DNA of 64,000 nucleotides from JARRKC01 sp963723965 (GTDB lineage Bacteria; Acidobacteriota; UBA6911; RPQK01; JAPXNP01). Of this stretch, positions 42,479 to 49,894 are shown one piece after another. The position numbers and the translations under genes were made by a program. Within the stretch, counting starts at the first letter, position 1. The number at the start of each line of letters is the position of its first letter. The stretch lies in assembly GCA_963723965.1 (NCBI GenBank), contig CAVRSV010000017.1, forward strand, positions 62,001-126,000, in the 5' to 3' direction. The notes under the pieces were generated by a model that was not told the DNA's origin, did no database searches, and saw only the letters and a program-made list of their open reading frames with translations.

Positions 42479-43227
42479 CGCGGGAAGAGATGGAAGCACT
42501 GGTTCGAACGGTCACCCTGGAAGTGATGAGGGCACTACAGCAGCCGTCGACGCCTGCTGCGAATGGGCACGACGGCGCGCAATGCGGTTGTGGCTGCGGC
42601 GGCTGCGGAACGACGACGCAGGCGGCGGCCGCCCCGGATTCTCCCGATCGTTTTCGCGGCCGGCTGCTGACCGAAGCGGGGCTCGAAACGGCTGCCCGGA
42701 ACGGAGAGACCGTCCTGCGGCTGGCCTCTCGAACGATCGTCACCCCGCTGGCGCGGGACCGCGCCGCCGAGATGGGGATTGCGCTGGAGCGGGATCCTGG
42801 CGGAGCGCGCGCCCCGGCTGAGGAGTCGGGGTCCCCCCCGATTGAATGTCCGAGCAATACGATCGCCTTCTTTTCCGGTCGCCGGTCGCTGACCCACGAG
42901 AAGATCGTCACGGCTGCGGCCGCCCGCGGGGGGTTCGAGGTGTATTGCTGCACGCATGAAGGGCGGGACGGAGGAGCCGCTCCGGCGCTGGCCTGCGCCC
43001 GGCTGATTTCCCAGGGCCAATGTTGCCGGGGAGTCGTTCTGGGCGACGAGATCTATTCGGTTCTGCGCCAGGCGAACCGGCTGCCCGGCGTGCAGGCCCA
43101 GGTCTGCTGGGACGTGCAGGGCGCCCGGGAGAGTCGCCGGTCGGAGGCCAATCTGATGCTGCTCAGCGACGGACAGCTGGGGCTGAAGATGCTGGAGCGG
43201 ATGGTGGAGGTCTGGCTGGCTCGCTGA
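42475..43227 (+). CDS. RpiB-like microcompartment protein with encapsulation helix and Cys cluster
   Basis: A 250-residue protein. Residues 8-21 (ALVRTVTLEVMRAL) form an amphipathic helix like encapsulation peptides. A cysteine cluster C37-x-C39-x-C41-x2-C44 follows. Residues ~58-95 (RLLTEAGLETAARNG..IVTPLARDRAAEMGI) match the short motif shared by EutQ-like and related BMC proteins. The C-terminal ~125 residues resemble RpiB (GVVLGDEIYSVLRQANRLPGVQAQVCWDVQGA..SEANLMLL), but the catalytic CGTGIG is replaced by LGDEIYS. RpiB-like proteins occur in some sugar-phosphate metabolosomes. The role here is unknown; a sugar-phosphate-binding or structural cargo is possible. Confidence 0.7.
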   Translation: MTREEMEALVRTVTLEVMRALQQPSTPAANGHDGAQCGCGCGGCGTTTQAAAAPDSPDRFRGRLLTEAGLETAARNGETVLRLASRTIVTPLARDRAAEMGIALERDPGGARAPAEESGSPPIECPSNTIAFFSGRRSLTHEKIVTAAAARGGFEVYCCTHEGRDGGAAPALACARLISQGQCCRGVVLGDEIYSVLRQANRLPGVQAQVCWDVQGARESRRSEANLMLLSDGQLGLKMLERMVEVWLAR

Positions 43228-43268
43228 AATCCCCCCGATCCAGGTTCGGATGAGCTGAGTGACGTGCC

Positions 43269-44591
43269 ATGAGTCTGAGCGAAAGAACTCGCAGCGCTGG
43301 AGTGGTAGGTGCCGGAGGGGCCGGGTTCCCCACCCACGTGAAGATGGCGTCCCAAGCCGACTGGCTGCTTGCCAATGGTGCCGAGTGCGAACCCCTCCTG
43401 CACAAGGACCGGGAATTGCTCAGGCACTATGCGCCCCAGGTCCTCGAGGGCATCCGTCTGGCCGGTGCATCCGTCGGTGCGGCGCGTCTGTCCATCGGCG
43501 TCAAGTCGAAGAACCGCGAAGCGATCGATGCGCTCGCAGCCGCCGGTTGCGGTGAGGAGATCGACCTGGCCGAGTTTGGGGATTTCTACCCATCGGGTGA
43601 TGAGTTCGAGGTCGTCCATTCCATCACGGGCCGGCTGATCCCGCCGGCGGGGATCCCCCTGGATGTGGGGGTGGTGGTCATCAATGTGGAGACTCTCTAT
43701 CAGGTCTGTCGGGCGGAGCAGGGTGAACCGGTCACCGAGAGTTTCCTGACCGTCGGCGGACTGGTCCGGCAACCCCTGACGGTCTGGGTTCCCTTGGGAA
43801 TGCGGGTCCGGGATGTGCTGGAACTGGCCGGGGGCGCCACGGTCGACGATGTCGCCGTCATGGACAGCGGCCTCATGATGGGGCGCCGTGTTCGGGACCT
43901 CGACCAGCCCGTCACCAAGACCACCGCCGGCCTGATCGTCCTGCCCGCGACACACCCGCTGGTTCAGCGCTACGACACTCCTCCGCCGGTACAGGCGCGG
44001 ATCGGCAAGTCGGCCTGCGACCAATGCAGCTACTGTACGGAGCTTTGTCCCCGCTACCTGCTGGGCTATGACGTCCAGCCCCATGCCGTGATGCGCAGCC
44101 TCGGCTTCAGCGCAACCGGGTCCGAGATCTGGAACCGCTACGCCTCTCTGTGCTGCGGGTGCGGCATCTGCACCCTTTACGCCTGTCCTGAAAACCTCTT
44201 CCCTCGAGAGGCCTGCCTGCAGGGGATGGCGGACCTTCGCCGGGCCGGCCGGGCGAAATGGGAAGGCTCCCGGGAGGTTCGCGTGCATCCCATGAAGGAA
44301 TACCGCCGCGTGCCCATGAAACTGTTGATGAAGAAACTGGGGGTGGAGGATTTGGAGGCCGAGGCGTCCTGGCGCGACCTCGAAATCCGTCCTGACTTCG
44401 TGCGGATTCCGTTGAAGCAGCACACGGGCGCTCCGGCGGTCCCGGTCGTATCGGCCGGGGACCGGGTTCACAGAGGGCAGGTCATTGGAGAGATTCCCCG
44501 CGACCAGTTGGGTGCCCGCGTTCACGCCAGTATCGACGGCCGAGTCGTCCGAATCGGGGACTGCGTGGAGATCGAGAGGCAAATGTCATGA
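43269..44591 (+). CDS. pduS: PduS-like flavin/iron-sulfur electron-transfer protein
   Basis: A 440-residue RnfC/PduS-type protein. The N-terminal glycine-rich GAGGAGFPTHVK segment binds flavin/nucleotide. Two ferredoxin motifs are seen: C250, C253, C256, C260 (CDQCSYCTELCP) and C295/C296, C298, C301, C306 (CCGCGICTLYACP). The C-terminus is a barrel-sandwich domain (HTGAPAVPVVSAGDRVHRGQVIGEIP). PduS reduces cobalamin or transfers electrons from NADH in propanediol metabolosomes. No B12 enzyme is present here, so NADH recycling through the following PduT-like shell protein is the more likely job. The ATGA-type overlap with that gene supports the partnership. Confidence 0.88.
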   Translation: MSLSERTRSAGVVGAGGAGFPTHVKMASQADWLLANGAECEPLLHKDRELLRHYAPQVLEGIRLAGASVGAARLSIGVKSKNREAIDALAAAGCGEEIDLAEFGDFYPSGDEFEVVHSITGRLIPPAGIPLDVGVVVINVETLYQVCRAEQGEPVTESFLTVGGLVRQPLTVWVPLGMRVRDVLELAGGATVDDVAVMDSGLMMGRRVRDLDQPVTKTTAGLIVLPATHPLVQRYDTPPPVQARIGKSACDQCSYCTELCPRYLLGYDVQPHAVMRSLGFSATGSEIWNRYASLCCGCGICTLYACPENLFPREACLQGMADLRRAGRAKWEGSREVRVHPMKEYRRVPMKLLMKKLGVEDLEAEASWRDLEIRPDFVRIPLKQHTGAPAVPVVSAGDRVHRGQVIGEIPRDQLGARVHASIDGRVVRIGDCVEIERQMS

Positions 44592-45133
44592 AAGCGGTGG
44601 GTCTGATCGAACTCAACAGCATCGCCTCGGGATTCGAAGTCGCCGATGCCATGCTCAAGGCCGCCGACGTCGAGCTCATCCTCTCGCGGACGGTCTGTGC
44701 GGGCAAGTTCATGGTGATCATCGGCGGCGAGGTCGCGGCCGTCTCCGCGGCGGTCGAAGCCGGGCTGGATGTCTGGCGGGGAGCGGTCATCGATTCCATG
44801 GTCATCCCGAACGTGCATCCCGGGGTGTTCCCGGCCATCGCCGGCTCGGCGGAGGTCCGGACGCGAGGTGCGCTCGGGATTCTGGAAGCCTTCTCGGTGG
44901 CTTCGCTCATCGAGGGGGCCGACGAGGCGGTCAAGACGGCTGACGTCGAACTGATCGAGATCCGGCTGGCCATGGCCCTCGGAGGCAAGGCCTTCGTCAC
45001 CATGACGGGCGACGTCGCGGCGGTGCGCGCCGCCGTCGAGGCCGGGGCCGCCCGGATCGGGGAAAAGGGCCTTCTGGTCAACAAGGTCGTCATCGCATCG
45101 CCCAGCCCGCAACTGTACAGGGAGCACATCTGA
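44588..45133 (+). CDS. pduT: BMC-T shell protein, PduT-like
   Basis: A 181-residue tandem BMC-domain protein. Domain 1 is residues ~1-90 (AVGLIELNSIASGFEVADAMLKAADVEL) and domain 2 ~93-178 (ALGILEAFSVASLIEGADEAVKTADVEL). Such pseudo-hexameric trimers form shell facets. C37 in RTVCAGKF corresponds to the PduT pore cysteine that binds a [4Fe-4S] cluster at the three-fold axis. It overlaps pduS upstream and pduL downstream (TGATG). An iron-sulfur pore beside a PduS suggests electron transfer across the shell. Confidence 0.92.
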   Translation: MKAVGLIELNSIASGFEVADAMLKAADVELILSRTVCAGKFMVIIGGEVAAVSAAVEAGLDVWRGAVIDSMVIPNVHPGVFPAIAGSAEVRTRGALGILEAFSVASLIEGADEAVKTADVELIEIRLAMALGGKAFVTMTGDVAAVRAAVEAGAARIGEKGLLVNKVVIASPSPQLYREHI

Positions 45134-45825
45134 TGGACCCGAGAAGCCCTTCCTGTCGAGAGTGCGGTCTCTGCGAAGTTCCCCGGCAGGAGGACCTGTC
45201 GAGTCTGGTCGAATCGGTCGTACGCGAGGTGATGGGGGCCATGCGGGGGCCGGACGACCGCAGGATCCCGATTGGCGTTTCCGCCCGCCACATGCATGTC
45301 CGCCAGGAGGACCTGGAACAGCTGTTCGGGGAGCGATGCCAGCTCTCGAAGCTTCGCGATCTGAACCAGCCGGGAGAATTCGCGGCCCGGGAAACCGTCA
45401 CCGTCGTCGGCCCCAAGCGGCGATTCTTCGATGTCCGCATCCTGGGGCCGTTGCGACGGAACACCCAGGTGGAGCTGTCCTACTCCGATGGCATCTATCT
45501 GGGCCTGGACCTGCCGCATCGCCTCTCGGGGGACACCGAGGGTTCGGCGCCGATCATCCTGGTCGGACCCAAAGGGGTGGTCAATCTTCGCGAAGGCGCC
45601 ATCCGGGCGAAGCGTCACATCCACGTCAGCCCGCCGGATGCGGGCCGCCTCGGCCTGCGCAACGGACAGGTGGTCTCCGTCCGGACCACCGGTGAAATGA
45701 GCGTGACCTTCAACAATGTGGTCGTCCGAGAGGGCGAAGGCCTGAAACTGGAAATGCACGTCGATACGGACGAAGCCAACGCAGCAGGGTTGCGCTGTGG
45801 AGACCCCGTGGAGCTGCTGGTATGA
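45133..45825 (+). CDS. pduL: phosphate acyltransferase PduL
   Basis: A 230-residue metabolosome phosphotransacylase that converts acyl-CoA and phosphate to acyl-phosphate and CoA. The N-terminus has a cysteine motif C8-x2-C11-x2-C14 (CRECGLC) and then an amphipathic helix at 22-37 (SLVESVVREVMGAM) typical of an encapsulation peptide. The two PduL beta-barrel domains show the zinc motifs GVSARHMHV (H53, H55), AKRHIHVSPPDAG and MHVDTDEANAAG. It recycles CoA inside the shell for the aldehyde dehydrogenase encoded next. Confidence 0.94.
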   Translation: MDPRSPSCRECGLCEVPRQEDLSSLVESVVREVMGAMRGPDDRRIPIGVSARHMHVRQEDLEQLFGERCQLSKLRDLNQPGEFAARETVTVVGPKRRFFDVRILGPLRRNTQVELSYSDGIYLGLDLPHRLSGDTEGSAPIILVGPKGVVNLREGAIRAKRHIHVSPPDAGRLGLRNGQVVSVRTTGEMSVTFNNVVVREGEGLKLEMHVDTDEANAAGLRCGDPVELLV

Positions 45826-45848
45826 ATGCCGTCGTTGCCAGGAGTAAT

Positions 45849-45890
45849 CCAGGTTTCCAGCCTGGTTGGTCCAACGGGCTTCCAGCCCGT
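45849..45890. repeat. two tandem hairpins with TTCCAG loops
   Basis: CCAGG-TTTCCAG-CCTGG (45849-45865) and ACGGGC-TTCCA-GCCCGT (45874-45890) are adjacent perfect hairpins with the same loop core. They occupy the only sizeable gap (141 bp) in the microcompartment operon, between pduL and the aldehyde dehydrogenase. They could modulate relative expression by stabilising or stopping the upstream message. Confidence 0.75.
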
Positions 45891-45966
45891 CCGGAGGCCC
45901 TGGGGACAGCGGAATCAGGGCGAGAACGATGGAAAGTCCTTCATGGGTCGCCTGAGGAGGTAAGTC

Positions 45967-47388
45967 GTGGCCGGGATTGATTCTGAGCTCGTCAAGTCCA
46001 TCGTGACGCGGGTTCTCTCGGAACTGGACGGTAAGAGTTCGGACGGGGCCGCAGCGCTGTCCGGCGGCGGTGTCTTCGATCAGGTGGACGAAGCCGTGCG
46101 GGCTGCCGCCGCGGCCCAGAAGCAATGGGCTCGGACGTCCCTCGACCGGCGTGGGAAGGTCATTGCGGCCCTGCGCCGGGCCATGCACGAGCATGCCGAG
46201 GAGTTCGCCCGCCTGGCTCACGAGGAAACGGGAATGGGCCGCGTCGAGGATAAGATCCGCAAACATCATGTCGCCGCCGATGCGACTCCCGGATTGGAGG
46301 ATCTCGAGGTGAGGTCCTTCTCCGGCGACAAGGGGCTGGTCGTCGAGGAGTACGCTCCCTACGGCGTCGTCGCAGCGATCACTCCCTCCACTCATCCCAT
46401 CCCCGTGATGCTGAACAGCATCATCATCATCACCGCTCCCGGAAATGCCGCCGTCTTCAGTGTCCACCCCGCGGCGAAGCGGGTTTCGGCCCGGGCGATG
46501 GGCGTGTTCAGTCAAGCCATCCAGGCGGCCGGAGGGCCGGCCAACCTGGTTTGCATGGTCCGCGAGCCGACGATGGACGCCGTAGCCCGGCTCTTCAGTC
46601 ATCCCGCGGTGGCGCTGATCGCCGCCACGGGTGGCCCGGCTCTCGTCGAAGCGGCCTTTCGATCGGGCAAGAAGGTGATTGCGGCCGGTCCCGGTAATCC
46701 CCCGGTTCTGGTGGACGCGACCGCCTGCCTCGACTCCGCCGCCGAAAGGATCATCGAAGGCGCCGCCTTCGACAACAACATTCTGTGCATCGCGGAGAAG
46801 GAGGTCTTCGTGGTCGAAGCGGTCTTCGACCGTTTCGTCGAATCCCTGAGGAAAGCGGGCGCCGTTGAGTTGAACCGGTTGCAGATCCAGGCGTTGACCG
46901 AACGGGCCTTCACGCGCGGCGACGGGGACCACTGGCAGGTCAATCGGGAACTGGTTGGCCGGAACGCCTCCGACCTGGCGCGGGCCGCCGGTCGGCTCGA
47001 CCTGTCGGACGACGTCCGTCTCCTGTTCGGGGAGACGCCCTTCGAGCATCCTTTCGTTCAGGAAGAGCAGATGATGCCGTTTCTGCCGCTGGTCCGGGTG
47101 CGCGACGCGGAACAGGGGACAGAGCTCGCCGTCCGCGCCGAGCACGGTTACCGGCACACGGCGATGATTCACTCCAACGATTTTGCCACGGTGACGGAAT
47201 TCGCCCGGCAGGTGAATACGAGCATCGTGGTCGTCAACGGTTCGAGCCTGGCCGGAAACGGGCCTCCCGTGGGAGAGGGTTACTTCTCCCACACGATTGC
47301 CAGTCCCACCGGTGAGGGCGTCTGCACGCCTCGGGACTTTGGCCGGATCCGTCGGCTCAGCACCTTCGGTTCGCTTCGCATCGTGTGA
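45967..47388 (+). CDS. CoA-acylating aldehyde dehydrogenase (PduP-like)
   Basis: A 473-residue enzyme that oxidises an aldehyde to acyl-CoA with NAD. The start is GTG 45967 with GAGGAGG ideally placed. Residues 7-20 (ELVKSIVTRVLSEL) form a putative encapsulation helix, followed by a Gly/Ala/Ser linker. The NAD-binding TGGPALVEAA and the catalytic C274 in FDNNILCIAEKEV identify the PduP/EutE class. In this locus the aldehyde would come from the class II aldolase (for example lactaldehyde from fuculose- or rhamnulose-1-phosphate). Unlike the other cargo it has no cysteine cluster beside its helix. Confidence 0.94.
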   Translation: MAGIDSELVKSIVTRVLSELDGKSSDGAAALSGGGVFDQVDEAVRAAAAAQKQWARTSLDRRGKVIAALRRAMHEHAEEFARLAHEETGMGRVEDKIRKHHVAADATPGLEDLEVRSFSGDKGLVVEEYAPYGVVAAITPSTHPIPVMLNSIIIITAPGNAAVFSVHPAAKRVSARAMGVFSQAIQAAGGPANLVCMVREPTMDAVARLFSHPAVALIAATGGPALVEAAFRSGKKVIAAGPGNPPVLVDATACLDSAAERIIEGAAFDNNILCIAEKEVFVVEAVFDRFVESLRKAGAVELNRLQIQALTERAFTRGDGDHWQVNRELVGRNASDLARAAGRLDLSDDVRLLFGETPFEHPFVQEEQMMPFLPLVRVRDAEQGTELAVRAEHGYRHTAMIHSNDFATVTEFARQVNTSIVVVNGSSLAGNGPPVGEGYFSHTIASPTGEGVCTPRDFGRIRRLSTFGSLRIV

Positions 47389-47447
47389 GGCGGGCGCAAC
47401 AGAACAGATCGAGAACTCAGCAAAGACAGCACAAGGAGAAAACCAAG

Positions 47448-47747
47448 ATGGCAAAGGAAGCATTGGGTCTGATCGAAACACGGGGTCTTGTCGGGGCGAT
47501 CGAAGCCGCCGATGCGATGGTCAAGGCTGCCCAGGTCGAACTGCTGGGCAAGGAGGGTGTCGGAGGTGGGCTCGTCACGGTCATGGTGCGTGGCGACGTC
47601 GGCGCAGTCAAGGCGGCGACCGATGCGGGTGCGGCTGCGGCGGAGAAGGTCGGCGAACTGGTTTCGGTGCATGTCATTCCGCGCCCCCACGCCGACGTCG
47701 AAGCGATTCTTCCTCAGAAGGGCGCGGCCAAGCCGGCCGCCAAGTGA
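47448..47747 (+). CDS. BMC-H shell protein
   Basis: A 99-residue hexamer-forming shell protein. ATG 47448 is preceded by AAGGAG at the right spacing; an earlier GTG would overlap the dehydrogenase. The canonical BMC fold is visible: EALGLIETRGLVGAIEAADAMVKAAQVELL at the N-terminus, a pore loop KEGVGGGLV that is glycine-rich, and VISVHVIPRPH-like closing strand (VSVHVIPRPHADVEAIL). It is the only BMC-H in the locus, so it must form most of the shell facets. A short Ala/Lys tail follows. Confidence 0.96.
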   Translation: MAKEALGLIETRGLVGAIEAADAMVKAAQVELLGKEGVGGGLVTVMVRGDVGAVKAATDAGAAAAEKVGELVSVHVIPRPHADVEAILPQKGAAKPAAK

Positions 47748-47760
47748 AGGCTGAACCATC

Positions 47761-48579
47761 ATGGCTTCTACTCTTTTCGCCCTCAGACGGGACATCGTCG
47801 AGGCCGGTCGGCGGATCTACAACCGCAACTTCGTTGCCGCCAACGACGGCAACATCAGTGCGAGGATCGACGGGCGGCGTGTGCTGATCACGCCAACCGG
47901 CGTCAGCAAGGGCTTCATGAAGCCGGAGGACCTGATCGTCGTGGATTACGACGGCCATGTTCTCGAAGGTCGACGGAAGCCCTCCTCCGAGATGTTCATG
48001 CATCTGCGCATCTTCAAGGAACGACCCGACATCCATGGCGTGGTCCATGCCCATCCCCCGAAGGCCACCGGTTTCGCCACCGCGGGCATTCCCCTGACGC
48101 AGTGCGTTCTGCCGGAGGTCGTCGTTACGCTCGGGGGCATCCCCCTGGCCGAGTACGGCACGCCGGGCACCGAGGAGTTCTACGAGCCCGTGCTCAAGTA
48201 CCTCCGGGACTATGATGCATTCCTGCTCGAGAACCATGGCGCCCTGACCATCGGGGCCGACGTCATGAACGCCTACTACCGCATGGAAACCCTGGAGCAC
48301 TTTGCCCATATCGCCCTGGTGGCGCTTCAACTGGGCAAGTTGCAGACGCTCAAGCGGGAAGACGTGCAGAAGCTCATCGGTCTGCGCGAGAAGTTCGGTA
48401 TCAAGACCAAGGTGAGCTGTGAATCGTGCGAGCGCAGCGACACGCCCGAGTGCCGGATCGCAGGCGATTCGTCCGCGGCGAACTCCAGCCGGGCTGCCGC
48501 CGCGGCCCCGACGGCGCCGGACCAGCGTGTGCTCGTGGAAACCATCACGTCGGCCATCCTGAAGCAGCTGGCTCGATGA
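47761..48579 (+). CDS. class II sugar-phosphate aldolase with C-terminal encapsulation helix
   Basis: A 272-residue zinc aldolase of the fuculose/rhamnulose-1-phosphate type. E77 (SSE), H96 and H98 (HAHPPK) and H159 (ENHGAL) are the catalytic/zinc residues. After the ~215-residue catalytic domain comes a tail with C220-x2-C223-x7-C231, an Ala/Ser linker, and a terminal helix VLVETITSAILKQL (257-270) resembling an encapsulation peptide. The products would be dihydroxyacetone phosphate and an aldehyde, such as lactaldehyde, that feeds the dehydrogenase. No dedicated fucose or rhamnose isomerase/kinase is in the window, so the exact substrate is inferred. Confidence 0.92.
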   Translation: MASTLFALRRDIVEAGRRIYNRNFVAANDGNISARIDGRRVLITPTGVSKGFMKPEDLIVVDYDGHVLEGRRKPSSEMFMHLRIFKERPDIHGVVHAHPPKATGFATAGIPLTQCVLPEVVVTLGGIPLAEYGTPGTEEFYEPVLKYLRDYDAFLLENHGALTIGADVMNAYYRMETLEHFAHIALVALQLGKLQTLKREDVQKLIGLREKFGIKTKVSCESCERSDTPECRIAGDSSAANSSRAAAAAPTAPDQRVLVETITSAILKQLAR

Positions 48580-49766
48580 AGATCGTCGTCTGCAACATCG
48601 GCTCGACGAGCTTCAAGTTCCAGCTCCTGGAGATGCCCGCTGAGCAGGTACTGGCCCGCGGCGTGGCCGAGCGCGTCGGTGCGGCGCGATCGCGGGTGAC
48701 CTGTTGGGCAGGGGGTGTTGAGGTTCGGTCCGCCGAATCCTCCCTGCCCGGACAGGGCGCGGCGGTGCGGGATGCCCTCGATTTTCTCGCCCGGGGGCCG
48801 AACCCGCCGCTGTCGTCACTGGAGGAACTCGATGCCGTGGGCTTCAAATGCGTGCAGGCGGGAGAGCGCAACGGATCGCTGATCATCGATCAGGAGGTCG
48901 TGGCTGCCATGGATTCCTGTCGGGATCTGGCCCCGGCCCACAACCCCGCCTATCTCGAAGCCATCGCCATGTTCCGCGATCTGCTGCCCCAGACCCCCCT
49001 GGTGGGTGTCTTCGAGCCGGGATTCCACGTCGACGCTCCGGAGTACGCGAAAGTCTACGGCACGCCCTACGAGTGGTTCGAGAAGTATGGCGTGCGCCGC
49101 TACGGATACCACGGTGCGTCCCATCGCTTCGCCGCCTCGGAGGTGGTTCGGCGACTCGGCCTGTCACCCCGCCGCCATCGGATCGTGAACTGCCACCTGG
49201 GAGGATCCTCCTCGCTGTGTGCTGTCAGGAACGGCGTCTCCATCGACACGTCCATGGGCTTTTCACCGCAGTCGGGGCTCATCCAGGGCAGTCGGGTGGG
49301 AGATCTCGATCCGTTCAGCCTGCCCTACGTTATGCGAAGGAAGGGCATCACCCTCGAGGAGGCCCTTCGCGAATGCTCCGAACAGGGAGGATTGGCGGGA
49401 ATCTCCGGCACGTCCGGGGACATGCGGGACATCAACGATCAGATCCGGGCCGGCAGCCGACGGGCTCGCCTCGCGCGGGACAAGTTCATCTATGACATCA
49501 AGCGCTATCTGGGAAGTTACCTCCTCCTGATGGAGGGTCTCGACGCCGTGAGCTTCTCGGGCGGAACCGGGGAGCACGACGCGCCGCTGCGCGCTGAGGT
49601 GCTGGAGTCGCTGGGCTTCCTGGGTCTGCGCCTGGACGAGTCCGCAAACCGCACGGGCCTCGGACTGATCACAACGCCGGATTCGACGATTGCAGCCCTG
49701 GTCGTCCAAGCGAACGAAGAGATCATCGTGGCGCGGGAAACCGTCCGGGTGCTCGCCGCACGGTAG
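48576..49766 (+). CDS. ackA: divergent acetate/propionate kinase
   Basis: A 396-residue ASKHA kinase starting at ATG 48576 (ATGA overlap with the aldolase stop). It should make ATP from the acyl-phosphate produced by PduL. NIGSTSFKFQ, RRYGYHGASH (H179), DTSMGFSPQSG, QGSRVGDLDP (R240) and GGTGEHDA are recognisable. Two residues critical in canonical acetate kinases differ: the GHRVVHGG arginine is K91 (GFKCVQAG), and the FDTAFH aspartate is E147 (FEPGFH). Activity or acyl preference may therefore be altered. Last gene of the operon. Confidence 0.85.
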   Translation: MKIVVCNIGSTSFKFQLLEMPAEQVLARGVAERVGAARSRVTCWAGGVEVRSAESSLPGQGAAVRDALDFLARGPNPPLSSLEELDAVGFKCVQAGERNGSLIIDQEVVAAMDSCRDLAPAHNPAYLEAIAMFRDLLPQTPLVGVFEPGFHVDAPEYAKVYGTPYEWFEKYGVRRYGYHGASHRFAASEVVRRLGLSPRRHRIVNCHLGGSSSLCAVRNGVSIDTSMGFSPQSGLIQGSRVGDLDPFSLPYVMRRKGITLEEALRECSEQGGLAGISGTSGDMRDINDQIRAGSRRARLARDKFIYDIKRYLGSYLLLMEGLDAVSFSGGTGEHDAPLRAEVLESLGFLGLRLDESANRTGLGLITTPDSTIAALVVQANEEIIVARETVRVLAAR

Positions 49767-49767
49767 G

Positions 49768-49894
49768 ACGAGCTTCCGGCCCATCCCAGGGCCAGCCCCG
49801 CCGATGCCGTAGCGGACGGGTGGACGGCACGGCCGGCACGGATGTCCGTGCCGGCGGCCCCGACCTCGGCAGCGGGACAAACCGGAAGGGGGTC
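49768..49894. repeat. spacer with inverted ends and a strong hairpin between ackA and glgP
   Basis: GGACGAGCTTCCGG at 49768 and CCGGAAGGGGGTCC near 49881-49894 are imperfect inverted ends. Inside, 49833-49854 is a perfect 10-bp stem (CCGGCACGGA/TCCGTGCCGG) with a 2-nt loop. The genes on either side converge, so the hairpin may help end both transcripts, but it lacks a U-tract. The ends match the element at 56706-56844. Confidence 0.65.
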
